From contig NZ_NFJC01000031.1 in NCBI RefSeq assembly GCF_002159665.1, positions 1 to 34,773 on the forward strand: a stretch of DNA of 34,773 nt, written 5' to 3'. The notes under the pieces are model-generated. The model saw only the letters and a program-made list of their open reading frames with translations. It did no database searches and was not told the origin of the DNA. Below, piece by piece: positions 1 to 6,459 of the stretch. The stretch comes from Desulfovibrio sp. An276. Its GTDB lineage: Bacteria > Desulfobacterota > Desulfovibrionia > Desulfovibrionales > Desulfovibrionaceae. Numbering within the stretch: position 1 is the stretch's first letter; each line of letters begins with the position of its first letter. The position numbers and the translations under genes are program-made.

Positions 1-110
1 GAGCGTCTGATCTTCAGATCAGTGCTGACGCATCCCGTATCGAAAGCAGGGTAGTCCTCCCGAGTCCCAAGGGAGGAAGCCCCGCGCATAAGCGCGGGGA
101 GGCTTCACGC
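1..110 (+). mobile_element. Right-end-like segment of an IS200/IS605 (tnpB-type) element
   Basis: Two adjacent hairpins are visible. One has arms CCTCCC and GGGAGG (59-78). The other has arms CCCCGCGC and GCGCGGGG around ATAA (80-100). They are followed by GGCTTCAC at about 101-108. Paired GC hairpins ending in a short TCAC-like flank are typical of the right end of IS200/IS605 elements, where the 3' end of tnpB overlaps the omega (guide) RNA. If this reading is right, tnpB lies before the window on the plus strand, and its last codons may be the open frame ending in TAG at 52-54. No tnpB catalytic motif is inside the window, so the call rests on the hairpin arrangement only. Confidence 0.5.
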
Positions 111-856
111 TGTATCCCTGCCTCATTGCGAGTTTTCTCATCAAGAGGAAAGTTTTTGGCAGCAAGGCGCATGCGCAGTATCTGCGAAAGCCGGCGGACT
201 GCATATGGCCTTTCAAGCTCTTTCCTGGCAACTTTTTCCGCAGTGTCGAGCAGTATGGCTACTTCATGCTCATCCCAGTGAAACTGTCGGGCCGGACTCA
301 ATGACGAAGCGTCTACATCCTTCTTCTCAAGAGGGGCAGATGCCAGCTGATGCCTCAGGAGATCCTCCATGGATAGTCTCTCGTCGGGCAGGCATCTTGC
401 GATGATATCTCCCCCTATCTCCTTTTCATCCCAGTCTTCCCCATCGTCTTTCGGCGAAAACGTGGCTATGGCAGACATGGTTCGCAAGACTTCCTCAATG
501 ACTTTCGGATCCTGCACCCGGGGTATTTGGGGACTCTGTTCCTCCTGCCAGTCCTTGTCATCCTTCCTTGCGTCACGCCGCTCGTTTCCAGAGGTATCTT
601 GGGAAGGAGGAATACTGGCGGCGGTATCAGAGTTGGCGTTCAGTTTACGTCGCAACTCCCTGTTCTCTTCCTGCAGTTGATCCACCTTTTTTTGCAGAGA
701 ATCCAACTGGGCTTGCATGCCCACAACTGCCTGTGCCAGCTGGCAGCTGAACCTATAGTGAGCACAATATATCTTGATCAGCCCTTCATGAGAGAGCTGC
801 TGTGCTTGTTTCTCATCTGGAAGCGAGGCAAGTATGGCGCAAAAATCGTTTTCCAT
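14..856 (-). CDS. Hypothetical coiled-coil protein with an IS-derived C-terminal tail
   Basis: A 280-residue protein I do not recognise. Residues about 40-72 form a heptad-rich coiled coil (QAQLDSLQKKVDQLQEEN). An acidic, proline- and serine-containing middle follows, then a charged helical segment at about 195-245. There is no signal peptide or membrane segment, so a cytoplasmic place is likely. The last ~30 residues (from REASPRLC on) are translated from the hairpin DNA assigned to the IS200/IS605 right end. The native C-terminus was therefore probably cut off by an insertion near position 108 and replaced by read-through sequence. No clear Shine-Dalgarno sequence precedes the ATG at 856. 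It is on the same strand as the next two genes but separated by 104 nt. Confidence 0.55.
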   Translation of the reverse strand: MENDFCAILASLPDEKQAQQLSHEGLIKIYCAHYRFSCQLAQAVVGMQAQLDSLQKKVDQLQEENRELRRKLNANSDTAASIPPSQDTSGNERRDARKDDKDWQEEQSPQIPRVQDPKVIEEVLRTMSAIATFSPKDDGEDWDEKEIGGDIIARCLPDERLSMEDLLRHQLASAPLEKKDVDASSLSPARQFHWDEHEVAILLDTAEKVARKELERPYAVRRLSQILRMRLAAKNFPLDEKTRNEAGIQREASPRLCAGLPPLGLGRTTLLSIRDASALI

Positions 857-960
857 GGCTCAACCTAGCACAAAGTTTCTTCCCTGTGCCAGACTCCAAT
901 CTCCTAACGTTACTTAACTTACTAATATTGTGATCAGATACAGGAAGTCTGCCTTTCTCC

Positions 961-1416
961 TTAATCGATTCTGTAGTCATCCGATCTTGCATTGCTGACT
1001 GCGTTGTCCTGTCTTTGCAGACTATTGGGTGGTAACAGACTGTCCGGCACTGCAGCAATGTCAATGACCGGTTCCAAACTATCATCCTCTATCATCTGCA
1101 GCGCGTGCGTTCTCACATTAACCGCCCAGCAATAGGCATGTACCTTGTCCATACCTTGACGCATATAGTCCGCAGCACACGCATCTCGTCTGTTTTTCAG
1201 CCAGTCGCGCTGATCCGCAAGCAAAATCTTCTTGTCTGCTGCACTCAGTGATCCGTACACACGTTTCCAGACTTTGCCGAGCAGAGCATCCTCAAAACGA
1301 AAATCGGGATCCTTCAACAGTTCCCTGTATTCCGCATCAGACAAGGCGTAGCCCGTGCCCACAGGCCCCAGAGCCACCATGAGCGCCACAACCAGACAAA
1401 CAAATACCCGCTTCAT
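961..1416 (-). CDS. Exported LprI-like (DUF1311) protein
   Basis: Starting at the ATG at 1416, preceded by GGGAGG at good spacing, the protein has 151 residues. It begins with a signal peptide (MKRVFVCLVVALMVALG, cleavage probably after GYA). The mature part shows the pattern of the LprI N-terminal/DUF1311 family: a helix ending in LADQRDWLKNRRDACAADY, then a second cysteine in YCWAVNVRTHALQ. The two cysteines (in DACAADY and YCWAV) probably form a disulfide. Some family members inhibit lysozyme in the periplasm, but most are uncharacterised, so no activity is claimed. An upstream in-frame ATG at 1449 would put residues before the signal peptide and is less likely. It lies 95 nt after the SPOR gene on the same strand. 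Confidence 0.7.
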   Translation of the reverse strand: MKRVFVCLVVALMVALGPVGTGYALSDAEYRELLKDPDFRFEDALLGKVWKRVYGSLSAADKKILLADQRDWLKNRRDACAADYMRQGMDKVHAYCWAVNVRTHALQMIEDDSLEPVIDIAAVPDSLLPPNSLQRQDNAVSNARSDDYRID

Positions 1417-1511
1417 CGCCCAACCTCCCTGCAGGATATGTTTCCTCACATACCCCTTTGCCAGGAAGCCGGCAACAAAGCGTAGCAGTATATATTGATA
1501 ACGACACGCCC

Positions 1512-2306
1512 CTATCGCACACCAATGGGCCGCAGGACAGCCTTGCGGCTGCGCTCTATGGGTGCTCCAAGGTGCAGCCTTTCCGTCACTTCCCGTATCT
1601 CGTGTATCCTGCTCAAAGGACCTCTGGAGAGCAGAAGCACGATGTGCAGGCGCCCGTTCTTCTCAAGGCGCGAGCGAAAACCCTCTGCCTCAAGCTGAAT
1701 ACGCGTTTCTTCCGCGTCCGCAGAAGATCTGAAGGCCGCGACCTGGAAGACAAAGTCATAGAGCTCGGCAGCAGTCTCCGGCTTTTCCGGAGGGCCACCG
1801 CCAGCCGTGGCAGGGCTCATGCCAGGGGCCATGGGCACCTGTACCACGGTGGTACTGTTGGTGGCAGGCACAAAGGGCTTGAAGTTTTCCAAAGGCATTG
1901 GCTCACTCACCTTCTCGCCTGGCGCAGCACGCAAAAATCTCGAAAAGGCCAGCTCCTGCGGCTTCAGGATGCGCGATCCATCTGCACTCCCTTCCTGCGA
2001 TGCCTCCTCTTCCCCTCCAGTGTCCTGGGGCTTTGTGCTCTCCTCGCTCTTTTCCTGGGGCATTGTCTCTGCCCAAAGAAGTTCCCTGTCCAGCTGATGG
2101 CGGCCAACCATGACACCAGCCATGTACACCACAAGCATGGCTACGAACAAAAGGAAGAGACAGCCAAAGAAGCGCTGCCCTGTTAGCTGCACGCCCCTGC
2201 TCTGCGGCCGCATCCGGATACCTTGCCGGACTTCGCCAAAAGTTTCGGCCTCCCCGGCAGGGGAGTCCTTGACCTTTTCGAATGTGTTGTGCGGGGGCTG
2301 GGACAT
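1512..2306 (-). CDS. SPOR-domain inner-membrane protein
   Basis: A 264-residue single-pass protein. Residues 1-46 are cytoplasmic and polar, about 47-68 form one membrane helix (FFGCLFLLFVAMLVVYMAGV), and a long acidic Pro/Glu-rich periplasmic linker follows. A C-terminal domain at about 185-250 (YDFVFQVAAFRSSADAEETR, then a beta strand and an LSRGPLSR segment) fits the SPOR fold, which binds denuded peptidoglycan glycan strands at the division septum. The layout matches FtsN/DedD-type proteins, but SPOR proteins are too variable to name it. The start at 2306 gives the expected short cytoplasmic tail. The frame stays open further upstream, but that part lies opposite the divergent gene and reads as a shadow. 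Confidence 0.75.
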   Translation of the reverse strand: MSQPPHNTFEKVKDSPAGEAETFGEVRQGIRMRPQSRGVQLTGQRFFGCLFLLFVAMLVVYMAGVMVGRHQLDRELLWAETMPQEKSEESTKPQDTGGEEEASQEGSADGSRILKPQELAFSRFLRAAPGEKVSEPMPLENFKPFVPATNSTTVVQVPMAPGMSPATAGGGPPEKPETAAELYDFVFQVAAFRSSADAEETRIQLEAEGFRSRLEKNGRLHIVLLLSRGPLSRIHEIREVTERLHLGAPIERSRKAVLRPIGVR

Positions 2307-2361
2307 GGGGTGAGTGTTCCTCGCTTTTTTGGAAGAAAATATCGCGTGCAAGGGGACTTTT

Positions 2362-2398
2362 GGGGGCAGGGGGACTAGCCAAAAGCCCACGTGCCCCC
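2362..2398. promoter_or_regulatory. Inverted repeat in the divergent intergenic region
   Basis: GGGGGCA (2362-2368) is matched by TGCCCCC (2392-2398) in the 178-bp gap between the divergent SPOR gene and the plus-strand exported-protein gene. It could be a regulatory hairpin or operator. It lacks a T tract on either strand, so it is not a standard terminator. Its function is unknown. Confidence 0.25.
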
Positions 2399-2484
2399 TA
2401 CTTAAGCTTTGACAGGGATCTTGGCAAGCACGCCATCCTTGGCTATCCTGCACGCTGTCATTCTTCCCCAACCAAGAGGTCAAA

Positions 2485-3456
2485 ATGTTCAGGTTTTTTC
2501 TCGCGCTGGCGCTGATCGTAAGCACATCCCTTGCTCTGCCTGCAGAGGCAAAACAGGGCAGGGCACAGCAGGCCGCAAACGACGAACCGGCTACCTTTCT
2601 TGTCAGAAACCAGAGCCACAGGGATCTGGTCGCCATCCGCATCTCGGACGGCAAGACTGCCTCCTTTGCCAGACTCGATCTTGGCCCGGGCGGCGAGGAC
2701 GAGCTGGAAAATCCCGGAGGCCGGGCCCAGATTCGCCTGGACCTGGGCCTTGTACTCGACACCTGGGAGGATGTGAATCTCGATGCCGTGCAAAGCCTCA
2801 CCCTTTGCTCTGCCCATGAAAACTGCCTGATTGTCACAAACAGGGACAAGAGCTCCGAACACAGGAAAGGCGACAGCAAGAGCCTTCTTCCTGCCCCGAA
2901 CGCAGCCCCTGTGTGCTCCATCAACGGCTTCAAGGCAGGCATGACCATGAAGGACGCCTGCGGTCTTTTGCAAAACTTCTACACCATGGAAGAGGACGTC
3001 TATCTGGCTACCCTGGGCTTTGCCAACATTGCCTGGAGCGCCAGACTCTACGCCAATACGGACAGGGGCGAGGATCTGGAAAACGCTGTCCTTGAGAACG
3101 TGGAGCTGAGGCAAAAGCTGACACCCGCAAACCTTAAGGCAGTGCACGAGGCCTTGAACAGCCTGGGCTACGTTGCCTGGCAGGCCACCTTCCCGGGCAT
3201 GGAGCTCACCTTCTCGGATATGGTCAACTTCACCCAGGAGACCAGGGACGAGATCCTGCGCGCCTGCACCTCGACCTTTTTGAAGCAGGGCCGCGGCATT
3301 GGCTCCATCATGTTTGCGCCAAAGGACCTTATGGCAAAGCTTGCCAGCGAGGACATGCAGAGCGTGAACACACAGCTTTTCACAGTCTCCCTGCACAGGG
3401 ATTCGGATACACTTATTCTGGATATCTCCGCCTACGACATGGAGGAAATGCCCTAA
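2485..3456 (+). CDS. Exported protein of unknown function
   Basis: A 323-residue protein with a clear signal peptide (MFRFFLALALIVSTSLALPA, cleavage near AEA). I recognise no family. Residues about 35-115 look beta-rich (LVRNQSHRDLVAIRISDGK), with a cysteine pair in LCSAHENC. A basic linker follows. The second half, from about 140, starts with VCSINGFKAGMTMKDACGLL and is mostly helical, with further cysteines at DACGLL and ILRACTST. The even number of cysteines in an exported protein suggests disulfides. It stands alone between a divergent gene and its own terminator, so it is probably monocistronic. Possible start: ATG at 2485 with only a weak AG-rich ribosome site. Confidence 0.7.
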   Translation: MFRFFLALALIVSTSLALPAEAKQGRAQQAANDEPATFLVRNQSHRDLVAIRISDGKTASFARLDLGPGGEDELENPGGRAQIRLDLGLVLDTWEDVNLDAVQSLTLCSAHENCLIVTNRDKSSEHRKGDSKSLLPAPNAAPVCSINGFKAGMTMKDACGLLQNFYTMEEDVYLATLGFANIAWSARLYANTDRGEDLENAVLENVELRQKLTPANLKAVHEALNSLGYVAWQATFPGMELTFSDMVNFTQETRDEILRACTSTFLKQGRGIGSIMFAPKDLMAKLASEDMQSVNTQLFTVSLHRDSDTLILDISAYDMEEMP

Positions 3457-3497
3457 AGAGCTCTTCTCAAAACCACAGCCCGCAACCAAAGCCCTTC

Positions 3498-3535
3498 ACG
3501 CTGTCTTCCTCTTTGGAAGGCAGCGTTTTTTTGTC
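3498..3535 (+). terminator. Rho-independent terminator of the exported-protein gene
   Basis: Stem ACGCTG-TCTTCC / GGAAGG-CAGCGT around a CTTT loop, followed by a run of seven T. It lies about 40 nt after the stop at 3456. Confidence 0.85.
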
Positions 3536-3548
3536 TGCCATGGGCCTC

Positions 3549-3594
3549 AAAAAAAGTGCTGCCCTGGACCCAACGTGGGGCCCCAGGGCAGCAC
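3549..3594 (-). terminator. Rho-independent terminator of hypAB
   Basis: On the minus strand the arms GTGCTGCCCTGG and CCAGGGCAGCAC (12 bp, perfect) are followed by seven T. The stem starts about 24 nt after the hypB stop and ends the hypA-hypB unit. It faces the plus-strand terminator at 3498-3535. Confidence 0.85.
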
Positions 3595-3617
3595 CTGCAT
3601 TTCAAAAAAATCCTGTG

Positions 3618-4271
3618 CTATCCGGCCTTCTTCAGCTTCACCTGGGCACGCAGCCAGGTGTACCAGTCCTTCAGGCCCTCGCCCTTGGTGCAGGACACCT
3701 GGAAGACAGGCAAGTCCTTGTTGAGGCGGCGCGCAAAGGTCACTGCGCGCTCCACGTCAAAGTTCACGTAGGGGAGCAGATCCACCTTGTTCAGCACAAG
3801 GGCCTTGGCAAGATTGAAGAGGAGGGGGTATTTTTCCGGTTTGTCGTCGCCTTCGGTCACGGAGAGGATGCCCACCTTGGCGTCCTCGCCCAGATCGAAT
3901 TCCGTGGGGCAGACAAGGTTGCCCACATTTTCGATGAAGAGGATGTCGAGCCCCTCCATGTCCAGGTGATCCATGGCCTGCAGGACAAGCTTGCTGTCCA
4001 GATGGCAGCCGCCGTCAGTGTCGATCTGCACGGCCTGCACGCCTGTGGCAGCGACGCGCCTTGCGTCGTTGTCGGTCTGCAGATCGCCCTCGATGACAGC
4101 CATCTTGAACTCGGAGGAGAGATCCGTCAGGGTGCGCTCGAGCAAGGTAGTCTTGCCGGCACCAGGGGAAGAAATGAGGTTGAGGGTCAGAATGCCCCGA
4201 ACGCGTTCGCGCACCACCTGGGCCAGCTTTTCGTTGGCCTCAAGCACATTGCGCACCACGGGAATCTGCAT
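3618..4271 (-). CDS. hypB: Hydrogenase nickel incorporation GTPase HypB
   Basis: A 217-residue SIMIBI-class GTPase that works with HypA to load nickel into the large subunit of [NiFe] hydrogenases. Visible motifs are the P-loop SSPGAGKTT (residues 34-42), the switch region EGDLQTDND (61-69), the G-domain metal ligands Cys89-His90 in GGCHLD and Cys121 in NLVCP, and NKVD (161-164) for guanine recognition. The start at 4271 (MQIPVV) has AGGAG upstream. This form lacks the histidine-rich N-terminal nickel store and the N-terminal CXXCGC site of some homologues, so it is the short version. hypA lies 95 nt upstream on the same strand and a strong terminator follows. No hydrogenase structural gene is in the window, so HypAB acts on an enzyme encoded elsewhere. 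Confidence 0.96.
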   Translation of the reverse strand: MQIPVVRNVLEANEKLAQVVRERVRGILTLNLISSPGAGKTTLLERTLTDLSSEFKMAVIEGDLQTDNDARRVAATGVQAVQIDTDGGCHLDSKLVLQAMDHLDMEGLDILFIENVGNLVCPTEFDLGEDAKVGILSVTEGDDKPEKYPLLFNLAKALVLNKVDLLPYVNFDVERAVTFARRLNKDLPVFQVSCTKGEGLKDWYTWLRAQVKLKKAG

Positions 4272-4366
4272 ATCGTGCTCCTTGCTTGTTGTTCGCAAGA
4301 CGCGAGGCCTTGCGTTGTCCTGATTCTTGTATGGGATGGGGTGAAGATATAGGGCCTTGCCCTGAC

Positions 4367-4717
4367 CTACTCCCCTTCTATCCAGTCCACCTGCATTTCC
4401 TTGCCTGCGAGAACCCTGTGACCAATGACCTCGCCGCACTTCGGGCAGGCAGGAAGGTCAAAGGGGCCATTGTCTGCCTCAAATTCTTCGCCGCAGATGC
4501 ACTTGAGCTTCAGGGGGATCTTCACGATCTCGAGCCTTGCTCCCTCGTGCACTGTTCCCTGAACAAGCGAGGAGAAGGCAAAATCCAGACACTCGGGCAC
4601 AACGCCGGACATGGCACCCACGTTCACGCGCAAGAGCGTCAGCCGCTTGCAGTTGTGCCGGGAAAGCTCCTCTGTGGCTATATCGAGCATGCCCTGGGCC
4701 AGGGCCAGTTCGTGCAT
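4367..4717 (-). CDS. hypA: Hydrogenase maturation nickel metallochaperone HypA
   Basis: A 116-residue protein starting MHEL. His2 and the amino terminus are the known nickel ligands of HypA, which fixes the start at 4717 rather than at the upstream ATGs. A GGGAGAG ribosome site precedes it. The zinc site at 73-94 is made of Cys73, Cys75, Cys91 and Cys94. The second pair is the normal CPKCG. The first pair is CIC rather than the usual CXXC, a small deviation worth noting. HypA hands nickel to HypB and to the hydrogenase large subunit. It is first in a two-gene unit with hypB. The 616-nt upstream region has no gene and presumably holds the promoter, which I could not define. Confidence 0.95.
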   Translation of the reverse strand: MHELALAQGMLDIATEELSRHNCKRLTLLRVNVGAMSGVVPECLDFAFSSLVQGTVHEGARLEIVKIPLKLKCICGEEFEADNGPFDLPACPKCGEVIGHRVLAGKEMQVDWIEGE

Positions 4718-5333
4718 GGCTTCTCTCCCTTCCCCAATTGTTCCCATTTGTCCCAAATCCATGGCAAAAAAATCCATGTGTGCCAGGCAAAGGCATGCCT
4801 TTTCAAGGGGAAGTTCGTAAAAAAGCGTTTTTGCCGGCGGACTCCTTCTATACTGCAGCGGGAACAAAAAGACAACGCACAGGGCTTTTTTCATTGTCCG
4901 CACACCCGCAAGGCTTCACCATTGCCCATTTTTTCGGCAAGCATTTCGGACAGGCATTTTCGGCAGGCGCATACGCAGGCAGCACCCCCTTTCCCCACAG
5001 GCCCTGCTGTCCATGCCTTTGCTGCATACAGGCGCTGCACGCCTGCGCTACAGGCCTCAGCCACATGCCTGCCATCTTCCGGCAATAGCCTGTAATAAGC
5101 CCTGTTTTTCGCAAAATCCCCCTGTGCTGATTTTTGCCTTTTCCCCTCTTGTGTGCTATTTGCAAGGCTTCGTGACGGTTGCCCTGCCCGTATGGCGCAA
5201 GGTGCACAAAAGGGGCTTTGCTTCGCCTTGCCAAAAGAAAGCCCCCTTCTTCGTCCCTTCAGTCCCTGCCTTTTTTCGCCCTTGTTTTTTTCGCCTGTGT
5301 CCCGCGTTTTTCGGGACACAAAGGATAACTTCA
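4718..5333. other. Gene-free region between divergent hypA and the AMIN gene
   Basis: About 616 nt with open frames on both strands but none with a credible start, recognised domain or ribosome site. The minus-strand frame over 4891-5319 is rich in Lys, Arg and Cys but resembles nothing I know. A TGGCAC motif on the minus strand near 4783 is not followed by GC at sigma-54 spacing. It presumably contains the promoters for hypAB and for the AMIN gene. I see no convincing -35/-10 pair or riboswitch. Confidence 0.4.
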
Positions 5334-6350
5334 GTGAACAAGACTATTCTTGGCCTCATAGCTGCAGTGATCGTTCTCGGCGCAGCCCTTGTCCTGTTCA
5401 ACAACGCGCAAAAGCCCGAAGCAGTGCAAAATCCCAAAACCGAGCTTCCGGCCCTGCCGGATCTTGCAGCAGAGCGCGCTGCCAAGAGCGCAAACCTGAA
5501 GGAAGTGCCAGCCCTGCCAGAGGCAGTGGAAAATACGGCAAGCGTGCGTGCCCCCATTGTTGCGCCCAATACGGCCCCAAAAACAGCTCTGGACAATGTC
5601 CAGGGCACAGGTGAGGTCGCAAAGGCCCCTGTTCTTGCAGCTGCAAACACAGCCGCTGCGGACAAGCCCGCGGCGAGGACAGAAAGTACTGCCAGGGAAC
5701 AGGCTTCGGAAAGCCATGCCGTTGCCAGGGGGGCTGTTGCGCCAAGGCCCGAGGCAAAGTCCGAAGCCGCAAAGCCCGCAGCCACTGTGGCCGAGGCAAA
5801 GTCCGAGGCTGCAAAGTCCGCACAGGCCGAGACAAGGGCTCAGGCAAAAACCGAGACTGCAAAGCAGGCACAGGCCGAGACAAAGTCCGAGCCCGCAAAG
5901 TCCGCACAGGCCGAAACAAAGGCACAGGCAAAGACCGAGACTGCAAGGCAGGCCAGGCCCGCAAAGGCCGAATCGCCCCAGGACAAGACTTCCGCGGACA
6001 GGGAAGCTGCAGAAAAATCCGCTGCAAGGGAAGAGCAAAAGCAGGCAAAGCCCAAAATAGTGGTCCTTGTCCGGGACAAGGGTGCCACCGTGCGCCTGAA
6101 CCTTGGCTCGACCATCAGCTACAGGCAGATGCTTTTGGAAAACCCCGACCGCGTGGTCATTGACGTCACAGGCTCCTACAAGGATTTGAAGGCTCCGGGC
6201 ATACCGGACAATCCCCTTGTGACCAACGTGCGCCTCGGCCACTACGACAACCGCACCCGCATCGTTGTCGACCTGAAAGCCAAGCCATCCTCCTGCCGCG
6301 TCATCCTCTCCGAGGACAGGGATCGCCTGGACATCCGCGTAGATCGCTAG
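5334..6350 (+). CDS. Membrane-anchored AMIN-domain protein with repetitive Ala/Lys/Glu linker
   Basis: A 338-residue protein starting at GTG 5334, which follows AAGGA at good spacing. Residues about 4-23 are a hydrophobic anchor (ILGLIAAVIVLGAALVLF). Residues about 140-225 are low-complexity repeats of the type KSEAAKSAQAETKAQAKTE, repeated with small changes. The last ~100 residues (from KIVVLVRDKG) show the AMIN pattern: paired beta strands with NPDRVVIDVTG and NRTRIVVDLKA. AMIN domains bind peptidoglycan or target proteins to the cell-wall layer. The shape (anchor, long flexible spacer, wall-binding domain) suggests a periplasmic protein spanning from the inner membrane to peptidoglycan. 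No amidase or secretin domain is attached. The frame is open upstream to 5013, but that part looks non-coding. Confidence 0.8.
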   Translation: MNKTILGLIAAVIVLGAALVLFNNAQKPEAVQNPKTELPALPDLAAERAAKSANLKEVPALPEAVENTASVRAPIVAPNTAPKTALDNVQGTGEVAKAPVLAAANTAAADKPAARTESTAREQASESHAVARGAVAPRPEAKSEAAKPAATVAEAKSEAAKSAQAETRAQAKTETAKQAQAETKSEPAKSAQAETKAQAKTETARQARPAKAESPQDKTSADREAAEKSAAREEQKQAKPKIVVLVRDKGATVRLNLGSTISYRQMLLENPDRVVIDVTGSYKDLKAPGIPDNPLVTNVRLGHYDNRTRIVVDLKAKPSSCRVILSEDRDRLDIRVDR

Positions 6351-6459
6351 AGCACTGGCAACATACACAAATTTTCCTCCCAAGGGGCGGGTCTGCAGAC
6401 GAAAAGAGGCCTCTCCGCCAGGGACACCAATACACCAGGATCACAGCAAGGTACTTCAC

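Noticed and set aside
2458..3489. Long open frame on the minus strand opposite the exported-protein gene
   Set aside because: Shadow of the plus-strand gene, which has a signal peptide and its own terminator. The antisense frame has no ribosome site and no recognisable domain.
4770..4800. TGGCAC on the minus strand upstream of hypA as a sigma-54 promoter
   Set aside because: The next GC lies 17 nt after GG instead of 10, so the spacing is wrong.
4891..5319. Basic, cysteine-containing minus-strand frame between hypA and the AMIN gene
   Set aside because: No start signal, no known motif, and composition looks like translated non-coding DNA.
5331..6383. Cysteine- and leucine-rich minus-strand frame opposite the AMIN gene
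   Set aside because: Its repeats are simply the complement of the Ala/Lys/Glu linker codons.
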